Below, piece by piece: positions 1-9,929 of a stretch of 64,000 nt of DNA (position 1 is its first letter; each line of letters opens with the position of its first letter). Origin of the DNA: Chrysemys picta bellii (lineage: Eukaryota; Chordata; Testudines; Emydidae). The position numbers and the translations under genes were made by a program. The notes under the pieces were generated by a model. That model was given only the letters and a program-made list of their open reading frames with translations. It was not told the origin of the DNA and did no database searches. The DNA is taken from the NCBI RefSeq assembly GCF_011386835.1, contig NC_088800.1, forward strand, positions 79,672,981 through 79,736,980. Reading direction: 5' to 3'.

Positions 1-148
1 AGCACCCACTTGCACTCATTTATTTAGCTGTATAACAGTGATCAGCTTGACCAAAAATCATATTTAAAGTCTTTTTTGTGGGTGGTATAATGCTTTGCAT
101 CAACAGCGGAGGGCAGCATCACTACACAGTATGGACTGAACCAAGCCA

Positions 149-445
149 TTACAGTTCTTCCACTGAAAATGGGTCTGAATCTTTTGCCAAGTGTTTGTAA
201 CCTCCTGTTGAGCAGAACTGCTCGTCAATATCTAGTCTCATTATTAAGGCTAAGATTTTGTCACGGGTATTTTTATAAAAGTCACAGACAGGACGCGGGC
301 AATAAACAATAAATAACGGAAGCCTGAGCTCCACCATGCGTGGGGCTGACAGCCTGAACCCTGGCATGTGTGGAGCTGAAGCCAGAGCCAAAGACGTCAT
401 GGAGATCTGTTAAAGTCACAGAATCCATGACCAAATCATATCCTT
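149..445 (-). repeat. Non-autonomous repeat sharing a module with 18890-19085
   Basis: Contains the phrase 'gatctgttaaagtcacagaatccatgaccaaa' next to GGCTGA-rich short units. The same arrangement recurs at 18890-19085. The 83-residue minus-strand ORF here is repeat-derived and not a gene. Confidence 0.5.
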
Positions 446-908
446 ACTCATTATGCAGACACCCAGCAAATAAAACCCATTAAGATGTTTGTTATGTAAT
501 ACGGAAAGGCCCACTGAAGTAGGTAGGATTTTGCATAGCAACAGTACTACAGATGGAACTTTTACATTGATTATAGTATTGCAGGGGTAATAGCTTTAAA
601 GTTGGCCCTGCAGTTTTGCAACTGCCACAGAATAAGGATCCTGCCCTGCAGCTAGTACCCCTCCCTTCCCCGCATGGCACTATACAACTGTTTAAGAGCA
701 GCAGCCAAAGATTTGAGTCAGTGGATATCCATTCTGTTCCCACACAGCTACTGAAGGTTCCAGGGGACAAAAGGGAGAGTACATTCAGACACCAGTTCCT
801 CCACCAGCAGAGAGAGGCACAAGAGACAGCCTTCTAGGGAGGGGCGTAAGATATAGCTTGTTGCTCTCTCTAGCCACTGAGGCCCATCTTCTCCCAGAGA
901 GCTATGAC

Positions 909-1676
909 TAGGACCCTACCAAATTCACAGTCCATTTTGGTCATTTTCACAGTCATAGGATTTGAAAAATAGTAAATTTCATGATTTCAGCTCTTTAAAT
1001 CTGAAATTTCACGGTGTTGCAATTGTAGGGGTCCTGACCCAAAAAGGAGTTGCGGGGGGGGGGTTGCAACGTTATTGTAGCGGGGTTGTGGTACTGCTAC
1101 CCTTACTTCTGCGTTGCTGTAGGTGGCAGCGCTGCCTTCAGAGCTGGGCAGCTGGAGAGTGGCAGTGGCTGCTGGCTGGGAGCCCAGCTCTGAAGGCAGA
1201 GCCATCGCTGGTAGCAGCACAGAAGTAAGGATGGCGTGGTATGGTATGGCCACCCTTACTTCTACGCTGCTGCCCGCAGAGATAGGCCCTCAGTCAGCAG
1301 CCGTCACTCTCCGGCTGCCCAGCTCTGAAGGCAGCAGCGCAGAAGTAAGGGTGGCCACCCTTACTTCTGCACTGCTGCTGGCATGGCGCTGCCTTCAGAG
1401 CTGGGCGCCTGGCCAACAGCCACCACTCTTCGGCCACCCAGCTCTAAAGGCAGCGCAAAAGTAAGGGTGGCAATACCGCGACCCCCCTAAAATAAGCTTG
1501 TGACACCCCCCCCAACTCCCTTTTGGTGCAGGACCCCCAATTTGAGAAACTCTGGTCTCCCCTGTGAAATCTGTATTGTATAGGGTAAAAGCACACAAGA
1601 CCAGATTTCATAGGGGGAGACCAGCTTTCACGGTCCATGATGTCTTTTTCATGGCTGTGAATTTGGTAGGGCGCTA
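909..1676. mobile_element. hAT-type non-autonomous transposon with 8-bp target duplication
   Basis: Ends in inverted repeats TAGGACCCTACCAAATTCACAG and TAGCGCCCTACCAAATTCACAG (reverse complement of the right end). It is flanked by the exact 8-bp duplication GCTATGAC (901-908 and 1677-1684), the hAT signature. It is 768 bp long. The interior (about 1090-1465) is a series of inverted units built from CTTACTTCTGC and CCTTCAGAGCTGGGC. No transposase is visible. Confidence 0.85.
1090..1465. repeat. Array of inverted GC-rich units inside the 909-1676 element
   Basis: 'acccttacttctgc', 'ctgccttcagagctgggc' and their complements alternate, forming at least three palindromic modules of about 100 bases. 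The overlapping ORFs on both strands come from this symmetry and are not genes. Confidence 0.75.
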
Positions 1677-1782
1677 GCTATGACTGTCAAGCGTCTACAC
1701 ACTGCAATGTCTGAGGAAGGGTAGGAACCACAGAACAGAGGACACTTAAAAAAAGAACCAAGACTCTAGGATGAGGGAAGAG

Positions 1783-1956
1783 GGGGGAAGGATAGCTCAG
1801 TGGTATGAGCATTGGCCTGCTAAACCCATGGTTGTGAGTTCAATCCTTGAGGGGGTCACTTAGGGATCTGGGGCAAAAATCAGTACTTGGTCCTGCTAGT
1901 GAAGGCAGGGGGCTGGACTCAATGACCGTTGAGGGTCCCTTCCAGTTCTATGAGAT
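1783..1956 (+). mobile_element. Turtle tRNA-derived SINE, copy 1
   Basis: The head has a tRNA-like A box (GATAGCTCAGTGGTATGAGC) and B box (GTTGTGAGTTCAATCC). The tail ends 'ctgctagtgaaggcagggggctggactc...ttccagttctatga' and resembles the CR1 3' end. An AT-rich tail follows. It belongs to the same tail subtype as the 17121 copy. Confidence 0.9.
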
Positions 1957-3279
1957 AATAATATATGGAGATATACCTATTATAAGAGTGAAGACAGACA
2001 TGAAAACCGATGCAAATTGCTTCATTTTGGCATGAAGATCATCAGCTTCTTTCAGCTATCAAGCTAACTATCTCAGCTATTTGGATCAGAGCTGAAACAT
2101 TACCACCGCCTACTTGAAAGCGTCCTGGTGAAAGACACCAATAAATAAAGTCATAGCCCTGTAGTATTTCGCTCTTACCTCTAGTAAAGAATGTGAGTGT
2201 GGATGAAGTATACATCTCATTTTACATAAAGAAACCAGAAGGTATCAGATTGACAAGTAAGACACAAAACTTTGCTTAAAGAGTTGAAATTTCACCCAGT
2301 TTTGACAAACAATCAAAAAGCTGAAGAGAAAAATGGACTTTTTACTTTTTTGTACTGTAGGCAGATCTATTTTAAGATTTATAAAAACACAAGATTGAAG
2401 CTAATCTACATGTAGTCTCAGCACATGCCACTTTTCAGACATTTACTGATACAAGTGAAGAGAGACAGTCATTAAGGTGGGGGTTTTCAAAAGGCACAAA
2501 TGACAGGTAAGTGCCCAATGTTAGTAGCATTTTTGCAAAATCTGCTGCAGAACTCTTAAGAAAGATGGCTCACAGTCGTAAAGTTGGAAAACCTATATTA
2601 CTACTTTCCAGGAACACCAACAGTGTCTTCAGTGCTGTACCATCACAAGAGGTATGACCCTGAAAAGCTTACACTCTAAAAAAGGCAGTGTTCTAATATA
2701 CCAGATTAAATATACCATATTGTAGATGGTATCTGTTCTTGCATCTGAAGAAGTGAGGTTCTTACCCACAAAAGCTTATGCTCCCAACACTTCTGTTAGT
2801 CTTAAAGGTGCCACAGGACCCTCTGTTACATATTGTAGATACATTTTTGAAAATTTGTCTCCCTCATTCCTGCTGGAAATCAGTTAAAAGTGTAGTTCCA
2901 ATTTTCACTGCTTTAAGTTCTAACTAGAGAAGGATCTGACTTTAAAATACAAAGCGTCAAGTTACCTTAGGAACAGGACTCTCTTTTGAAACCCTGACCT
3001 TGCCTACAATCATTTGTCTACAAGAGGTGTAATTCCAATGGTAACAACTGCAGAAAAGTTAGCACAGGCCAAACACAATCATTTCCCCCATTGTATCATC
3101 GATTACCATGTGGCAGAGCTGCTAGTGTCTCCTACAACTAGGCACTTCGCTTCCACAACTGCTCTCTCAGCCATGGAGCCAGCATTTGAACCCATGGCTC
3201 CCTTTAAATGAGAACCGCAAGGAGCAGCCAGGTTTTGGTTTTCACAATAGAAACTCCTTTAACCCCCAAGCTTCCAACT
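1957..3279. other. Intergenic or intronic DNA without recognised exon
   Basis: Apart from a short Penelope-like tail at 2738-2824 I see no repeat family or coding exon. It would be first-intron DNA if the minus-strand CpG-island gene is real. Confidence 0.5.
2738..2824 (+). repeat. Fragment of the 'CTGAAGAAGTG...AAAGCTTATGCT' repeat (Penelope-like 3' tail)
   Basis: Matches the fragments at 7026-7120, 9544-9680 and 13592-13675: 'gaagaagtg', 'acaaaagcttatgct', 'gttagtcttaaaggtgccacagga'. I take this to be the 3' terminal piece of a Penelope-like element. The family name is from memory. Confidence 0.6.
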
Positions 3280-4480
3280 CAGCCCGAAGCGTCGGTTCCA
3301 CAACAGGAAACGAGGCGAGAAGCGGAGGCGAACTTCGGGTACTTCGGGGAGCTGTTCCAGGCCCGACTCCGGCGTGCTGCTGGAGCGGTTCAGAAGGTAA
3401 ACACGCAGCACGGCCTAGCCGAGGCGAGGCTGGGCAAACCGGCCCATGGCCAGAGGGGCTCTTAGCTCGGTTACAGGCGGCCAACACGCACACGCTCGAC
3501 AGCTGCTAACAGATCGGAGGCACCGAAGCAAATTCGCCGCAGCGATTGTAGCCAGAGCAGCGTGTCTCGTCTCCGGGCTCGGCGGCGAACGAGCCGGTCC
3601 CGTCCCTGCTGAGGGGCATCACGTCTGTTACAGACGCGCTATACAGCGAGGAGGCGGCTAGACAGGCAGCTCCCCTCCCCGGGCCGGGCTAGACCGGCTG
3701 CGACCCCCCCTCCAAGCCGGGGCAGAGAGGCAGTAACCGCTCCCCCCCCGCCGCTGGCAGCTCGGCTCCCGGAGGAGACACCCCCGTGACACGGGCCCCG
3801 CCAGGGGACAACGCCTCCTCCCCCCTGCCCGGGGGGGGGGACACCGGCCGGGGGGGGGGGGGGGAGACTTGCCCAAGGTCACGGGGCGAGCCAGGGGCAG
3901 TGCCGGGTATGGAACCCGGGCCGCCGCCGCCGCCTCGCTCCCTTCGCTGCTCTGGGCCCAGCCCTGGCGCCTTCCCCGCGGCCGGGGGGAGCGGGGGGAG
4001 GGGGTGACGGGGGGACTGGACGCCCGGGGGGGGCGGAGGGGAGCCCTGCCCGAGCCAGGCCCTGCCCAGCGGCGGGGGGTACTCACCAGCCCTGGCCGCT
4101 CCGCCACCCCCTGGGCCGCTCCGTCCGACCCTCACCTCCCCCGACCCCCGCTTCATTTAGCCGCCGCGGCCAGGCAAGCTCCTCGCCTCCTTCCGGCCCG
4201 CGCTGCGCCTGCGCGACGCGCCACGTGACTGCGCCTCCCCCGACCATAGAGAGGAAAGGACGCGGGGCGGGGAGGGAGGTGAAGGGAAAGGCGGTCGGCA
4301 GGGGCCCGTCTCCGGGAGCGCACCATAGAGATGGGTCGGGCTGGTCCTCCCGCGTCCCCCTATCTGCGGGGGAGGGATTCAGAGCCGGGGGCGGGGGAAG
4401 ACCCATGGGGGGAAGGGGGTCAGGGAAGAGCGGGGGGGGGGGCAGATAGACCCACACCCCAGTACAGCCCTGGCAGCCCA
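3280..4480. promoter_or_regulatory. CpG island promoter
   Basis: A 1.2-kb stretch very rich in GC and CpG in otherwise ordinary DNA. An NRF1-like palindrome (TGCGCCTGCGCG, 4204-4215) and a USF/MITF-type E-box (CACGTGAC, 4222-4229) mark the likely core promoter. Several GGGCGG/GGCGGG boxes are present. Long poly-G runs at 3829-3866 are prone to assembly error. Part of 3867-3925 resembles a MIR SINE. Confidence 0.75.
4087..4225 (-). other. Predicted first exon of an unidentified gene, minus strand
   Basis: Reading leftward from the NRF1/E-box cluster, the sequence ends at a strong donor (GGGCTG then GTGAGT, exon end at 4087). An earlier donor-like GGGGAG/GTGAGG is also present. One ATG in GGCTAAATGAAG could start a short frame (MKRGSGE...) but the Kozak context is mixed and I recognise no protein, so the exon may be noncoding. 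No matching second exon was found in 1-3000, so it would lie beyond the left edge. A plus-strand alternative, a GC-rich segment ending at the donor AGAAG/GTAAAC near 3398, cannot be excluded. Confidence 0.4.
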
Positions 4481-6680
4481 GCATGAGGGGGAACTGGGGC
4501 TGGAGAACAGAGCCCTGGTTCTGGGCTGTGCTTCGCCCCCACCCTGGCACCCTGGCAGGGCAGAGCCCCAGCTGATGAGGGGCCATCCTGGGGTGAAGCG
4601 GGAGCCTGGGGCGAGGGCAGGGCTGGAGCCTGGATGGCAGAGCCCATAGGGCCAGGGGATGCAGGGGCAGGCTGGCCTTAGGGCTTGGTGCTGGTCAGAT
4701 CACCCCTGCCCAGCTGAGCCCTGAGGGTGTAGAGGCTGCCACAGGCCATTGAATGGTCTTCAAATGTACCATAAATTTCCCCCTAGTAACAGGGGCCAGG
4801 GCAACTGCAAGATCCAGATATACCCACCTGAGATCCAAGGACGGAAACGTTTGCAGTAACGGTCAGGGGGTGCTCAAGACCCATAACTCACTTCATCCTC
4901 AAGGTGGTACAGAGCCCTCATGCCCTGCCAGCCCTTTGCACAAGGGTGAGTTTCACTACCACTAAGCAGAGGTTCAGTTCCTAGTTGAATGCAGGTTATT
5001 GCTGGATGCTAGTCCTGTGTCTCAACCACCCAGAACTGTCATAACCACCTGAGGGGCTGTTCCCCTTGAGACACTGGCCTGGCTAAAGTGATCATATCTA
5101 CTCCTATGAAAACAATACAAACGTCAGTATAACTACTGTATTATAGTAGTGTGTGCTTACTGAAACAGTACAATACAGCGATAAATCACAGTGACTTTAA
5201 AACAACTGAAGATGGTGATCTTACGTCAGGTAACAAAGATCAAAGAAAATAAAACTGAAATTAATAAAAGAGGAACAATCAGTTTCTATGAGGTCAATAC
5301 ACTAGTGAAATAATACAGTTCTGTTCCATTCCATCCCCTGGGCTCTATTCTTCTTCCTCCCCCACCCCATCCCATCCGTTTCCCTTGGCTCTTTTCTGCC
5401 CCCTCCCACCCATTCCCTTCCTAGGGTGAGCTTGAGCAAGTCACTCCACCACTCGGTGCCTCTGTTTTTTCATCTGTAAAATGGGACTAATACTGACCAC
5501 TATAAAACACTTTGCAATCTACTGCTGAAAAGCGCTATATAAGGGCTAGTCATTATTACATGTAAACCAGAGAAATTCATAGCAAATGGCATTGCTACAA
5601 TAAAGTAAAAATAAACAACACTGACTAGTAGGTAACTTTTGACTCTATAGGCTCAAGGTGATTCTGAATTAGCTTTCTAGTTCTCTAGCTATTTATGTTG
5701 CTCACATCACCACAGTATCTGAATGACTCACATTGAACCCAGTATAAATAACTGACTCCATTAAGACAAAAAGAACAGGGTGTTTATCCCCCACTTACCT
5801 GTAGAAGAAATAAACCTAAGCCCATAAACCCTGCTATAGAGAAGCATCTTGTATTTACATATAAACAAAACAAAATATGCTGGTTATAAGGCAACCATTG
5901 TGCAACTCCAATCAAATAAAAAACTGCCACCTACTGGGCTCTAATAAAAGTGCCGGCACCCTCATGGACGCTTCTATTACAGCCTTTCCTACAACTCTTG
6001 GAGGCTGGAAAAGTCTGATCTACGTGCCCAGGAAATTTGAAGGGGTCTCTGACTACTAATGTGCAACAAAGCACGCGTAACCAGCAAAAAGACAAGTCAT
6101 GCATGTCATGGTTCCTGATTTCCTATAAGTTAGTCACGCCGCCAATAGACAAAAATGGTTTCAACTGGATAAAAATCAGAATTCTAATGTTTTGCACTCA
6201 GTTTGCCCAGGTCTGCATGACCGTGCAAGGCAGTGAAGAATCAGGCTCCTGGAAAGTAACATACCCACGAATGGATCAAATAAGGAGTCCTGGTTCAGTC
6301 TCCACTCCAGTTGAAACTAATATCTAACTGACAAGTTTTTCACCTCTGGATCACTCTGTTCCAGATCTTAAATGTGCGGTAACCAGGTAAAAATCAACAC
6401 AGTTGCTTAAAGCAACATAGTCCACAACCCACTAGTCTGAAGTCAGAAAAGAGACTTGCTGTAAATACAGTCAAGCACTGTGGCCCTTATGGAAAGAAAG
6501 TTCATGAAGATCAGTATGTTGAGGCAAGGAGCCAGGTGACACAGCACAAACCTTCCAATCAGAAATTCATACAAAGTACAAGGCAACAGAAAATGCAGTT
6601 TCAAAAAGGTTCAGTACATAGAGACTGACTCAAAGATTAAAAGAGGAGGAAAGGTTTACATATACAAATCATCAGGCTGG
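4481..6680. other. Intergenic, with one MIR
   Basis: No exon-like sequence seen. A MIR in reverse orientation lies at about 5400-5560. The remainder is unassigned AT-rich DNA. Confidence 0.5.
5400..5560 (-). repeat. MIR SINE
   Basis: 'gagcaagtcactccaccactcggtgcctctgttttttcatctgtaaaatggga' followed by 'aaacactttgcaa' is a reverse-oriented MIR body. Confidence 0.75.
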
Positions 6681-6684
6681 AATT

Positions 6685-6860
6685 TATTATTTGTATTCCC
6701 ACAATGCCCATGGGCTGCAGTCAGGGATTGGGGGCCCATCATACAAGATGCAGAACAAACAAATAATAGAAAGACAGCCCCTGCTCTAAAGAGTTTACAT
6801 TAATGACAAGGCAGCAGGTGGATGTAGCAAACAAATGGGTAAGATTGGGAGGGAAAACAG
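6685..6860 (+). repeat. Old amniote SINE-like repeat (family uncertain)
   Basis: 'attatttgtattcccacaatgcccatgggctgcagtcagggattggggcccat...aaagacagcccctgctctaaagagtttacat...aacaaatgggtaag'. The same body occurs at 7545-7680, 15695-15860, 40525-40625 and, reversed, 47385-47475. Confidence 0.55.
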
Positions 6861-7025
6861 ATAGCAGTAATATGAGCATGTTACGGCCTAAACTAACAGT
6901 GTGACAGGCACAAGTATGAAGTTTCTGATTGATTTAGAGGCAGCTGTAAATCTGGTAGATGGCCATGCTATGTCCAGCTGGAGGATAAGAATAAACTAGT
7001 GTCAAACAAATACATAAATACAAAT

Positions 7026-7120
7026 AATCCGAAGAAGTGGGCTGTAGTCCACGAAAGCTTATGCTCTAATAAATTTCTTAGTTTCTAAGGTGCCACAAGT
7101 ACTCCTGTTCTTCTTTTTAT
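7026..7120 (+). repeat. Penelope-like 3' tail fragment
   Basis: 'ccgaagaagtgggctgtagtccacgaaagcttatgctctaataaatttctta...aaggtgccacaagtactcctgttctt', nearly identical to the copy at 9544-9680. Confidence 0.65.
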
Positions 7121-7544
7121 AAATATTTTAGAGTATGGAAATTGTAAGCCACTATCCAGGCTGGGCTTATTCAAAATAAAAGTGACAGTTTTGTGGCTGA
7201 TCTACTTTATATTTAACATGGCAAAAATCATCAGGAAACCTGCTTGAATGTAGCCAATGCCATTAACAACAGATCCAGTGGATCACTGACTTATCCAAGC
7301 CTGCCCAGTGGAACCCTGTCAGATGTCAAAACATATTCTCAGATGGAAAAAAACACTGATTGTACTGAGGGTTGAAGAACTCTTTCATTGACACTTGAAT
7401 GGAAATTCATTGAGCGCTTTTACTGATCAGTAAGCCCTGGTAACCCTATTTAGAAATCCTAAAGCTACGGAACTGAAGGAGGAAACTATTTTGCTGTAGT
7501 ACACGCAGCTGAAAAGACCACCTCCTTTCCCTACACTCTTGTCT

Positions 7545-7680
7545 CCAACATTTATTATTATTTATTTGTATTACTGCAGCACCTAAGAGCCCCAGTCACA
7601 GACCAGGCCCCATTGTGCTCGGCATAGTACAAAGAGACAGTCCCTGTCCCAGCTAGCATCATGCTACGCCATTTAGTTAG
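7545..7680 (+). repeat. Old amniote SINE-like repeat (family uncertain)
   Basis: 'ttattatttatttgtattactgcagcacctaagagccccagtcacagaccaggccccattgtgctcggcatagtacaaagagacagtccctgtccc' is the best-preserved copy of this family in the window. Confidence 0.6.
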
Positions 7681-7799
7681 ATGATTTAAAAATACATGTC
7701 CAGGCTTATTACAATGGCAGGCAGCGTACTCATTGGTATTGCAATCTGAGGAACTAGCTGTTTTATTAGTTGAACCTTTTATTTTTCTTGCATCTGTCA

Positions 7800-8860
7800 T
7801 CGATCTCAGTAACCTTTTTTAAAAAGAAAGAAAGAAATTCAAGAAGCTGAAAAAATATTTTTTCCTCTAAATCAAGTGATGTGCAAATTGCATTTGCCCA
7901 TGGAAGTGTCCGTGCAGCTCCACTACGTCCCTATGTGGCATCAGGTATTACTAGGTAGCTGTTTCCTGGGAAATTTTCACAATAGAGTGTTTTCACTGAG
8001 ATTAAACTTGAAGCAGGACTGGTAGGAGCTAGGTAGCACTGGAGTATCCTGTAAAACTCTCTTCAGTCAATCAAGTATTAAAGAGCAGCACTGGTGAGTT
8101 AATTAATTAGTGAAGCTTTTCCAGCGAAAGGTGCACTGGAGAGGTGCAGATGGGCCGTGCTGCAGAAGGAGCCTGGTTGACTCAGCCAAAGTTCCTTCTG
8201 GGGCTCCTAAGGGAACTTGGGCAGAAGGTGCTCACTCCATACCTAGATAACTCTGCTGGCTATTGTGGAGGGGATAGGGGGACTCCGCCATGGCTCTCCC
8301 TTGCCCCTGCCTCTCCCTGCAACCTTTTGGGTAGCTAGTAAAGGTGGCACTGCTAGCAGGGTCTATGCTGCCAAATAGGACCATACTTAGTCCCTGCACA
8401 GGGGTGCAAGTGGCAATGGGAGGCTTCTTGTACCCTCTCCCCTGTTCTGTGCACCCATTGGTGGCTGGGCACAGTCTGGCCCTTAGGGTTTTTATGGCAC
8501 TGGAAAATAAAAAAAAGCAACAACTTGAAAAAAAAAATTAATTTCCTGCCCCTAGAGGCTCTGGACCAAGTTACTTTCTCAGATCTACAGGGTATCCCCT
8601 TTTGGCTTCATTCCCACTCTCAGCCGGTCCGTCAACGGGATTTGCGCACACACCATTCTAGGTGCAGATTTGCAGCTGAGTGTGGCCTCTCTTCTTTCCC
8701 CATCTCCTTTTCCAGTTCCTTGTCTCCTTCTCTCATTCCACTCAGATTGGGGCAGGGGCCATCTTTCATTATATGTGCACAATGCTGCCCTGACCCCTGA
8801 CTGGGGGCTACTGCAATGGAAATTATAAAAAATAAATTCCTTCCCTCCATTCCCTTTCTA
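7800..8860. other. Intergenic, nothing recognised
   Basis: No exon, repeat family or regulatory cluster could be supported here. The small ORFs are unremarkable. Confidence 0.4.
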
Positions 8861-8861
8861 A

Positions 8862-9900
8862 TTCATAAGAACATGAGCGCGGCCATTCTGGGTCAGACCA
8901 AAGGTCCATCTAGCCCAGTATCCTGTCTTCTGACAGTGGCCAATGCCAGGTGCCCCAGAGGGAATGAACAGCTTCTGGCAAACAGAGGCTAGGGACACCA
9001 TCTCTGCCCATCCTGGCTAACAGCCATTGATGGACTTATCCTCTATGAATTTATCTAGTTCTTTTTTGAACCCTGTTATAGTCTTGGCCTTCATAACATC
9101 CTCTGGCAAGGAATTCCACAGGTTGACTGTGTGTTGTGTGAAAAAATACTTCCTTTTGTTTGTTTTAAACCAGTTGCCTATTAATTTCATTTGGTGGCCC
9201 CTAGTTCTGGAGTTATGAGAGGAAGTGAATAACACTTCCTTATTTATTTTCTCCACACCAGTCATGATTTTATAAACCTCTATCATATCCCCCCTTACTC
9301 GTCTCTTTTCCAAGCTGAAAAGTCCCAGTCTTATTAATCTCTTCTCAAACAGCAGCCGTTCCGTACCCCCAATCATTTTTGTTGCCCCTTTTCTGAACCT
9401 TTTCCAATTCCAATATATCTTTTTTGAGATGGGGTGACCACATATGCATGCAGTATTCAAGATGTGGGTGTACCATGGATTTATACAGAGCCAATATGAT
9501 ATTTTCTGTCTTTTCTACCTATCCCTTTCTTAATGATTCCCAAACATGCATCCGAAGAAGTGGGCTGTAGTCCACAAAAGCTTATGCTCTAATAAATTTG
9601 TTAGTCTCTAAGGTGCCACAAGTACTCCTGTTCTTTTTGCGGATACAGACTAACACGGCTGCTGCTCTGAAACCTGTCATTAATGATTCCCAACATTCTG
9701 TTCGCTTTTTTGACGGCCGCTGCGCCTTGAGTGGATGTTTTCGGAGAACTATCCACAATGACTCCAAGATCGCTTTCTTGAGTGGTAACAGCTAATTTAG
9801 ACCCCATCATTTTATATGTATAGTTAGGATTACATTTTCCAATGTGCATTACTTTGCATTTATCAACATTGAAAATTCCTTCCTAACTGGGTCATTCCTT
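8862..9900 (-). mobile_element. CR1 LINE, 5'-truncated, with a nested insertion
   Basis: On the minus strand the ORF2 3' part is readable: 'LGVIVDSSPKTSTQGAAAVK' from 9849 and, after the insertion, '[20 protein letters not shown]' in 9017-9460. The element ends with the typical CR1 3' terminus (GACCTTTGGTCTGACCCAG...ATGTTCTTATGAA) near 8865. Frame breaks show it is dead. The 137-bp piece at 9544-9680 was inserted later. Confidence 0.9.
9544..9680 (+). mobile_element. Penelope-like tail inserted into CR1 with 13-bp target duplication
   Basis: The 137-bp insert runs from 'acatgcatccgaagaagtggg' to 'cagactaacacggctgctgctctgaaacctgtcat'. It is flanked by TAATGATTCCCAA at 9531-9543 and 9681-9693, so it is an insertion into the older CR1. 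Confidence 0.8.
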
Positions 9901-9929
9901 CTCTTGTAGAGAATTGTCTCTTTTGTTTG

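Noticed and set aside
3300..3398. Plus-strand coding exon ending at AGAAG/GTAAAC
   Set aside because: The frame is open and charged, but I recognise no protein, find no downstream exon, and it sits in the CpG island where open frames are common.
3658..4586. Several ORFs of 119-167 residues in the CpG island, both strands
   Set aside because: Gly/Pro/Arg-rich translations in all frames are expected in such GC-rich DNA. Poly-G runs may also be mis-assembled.
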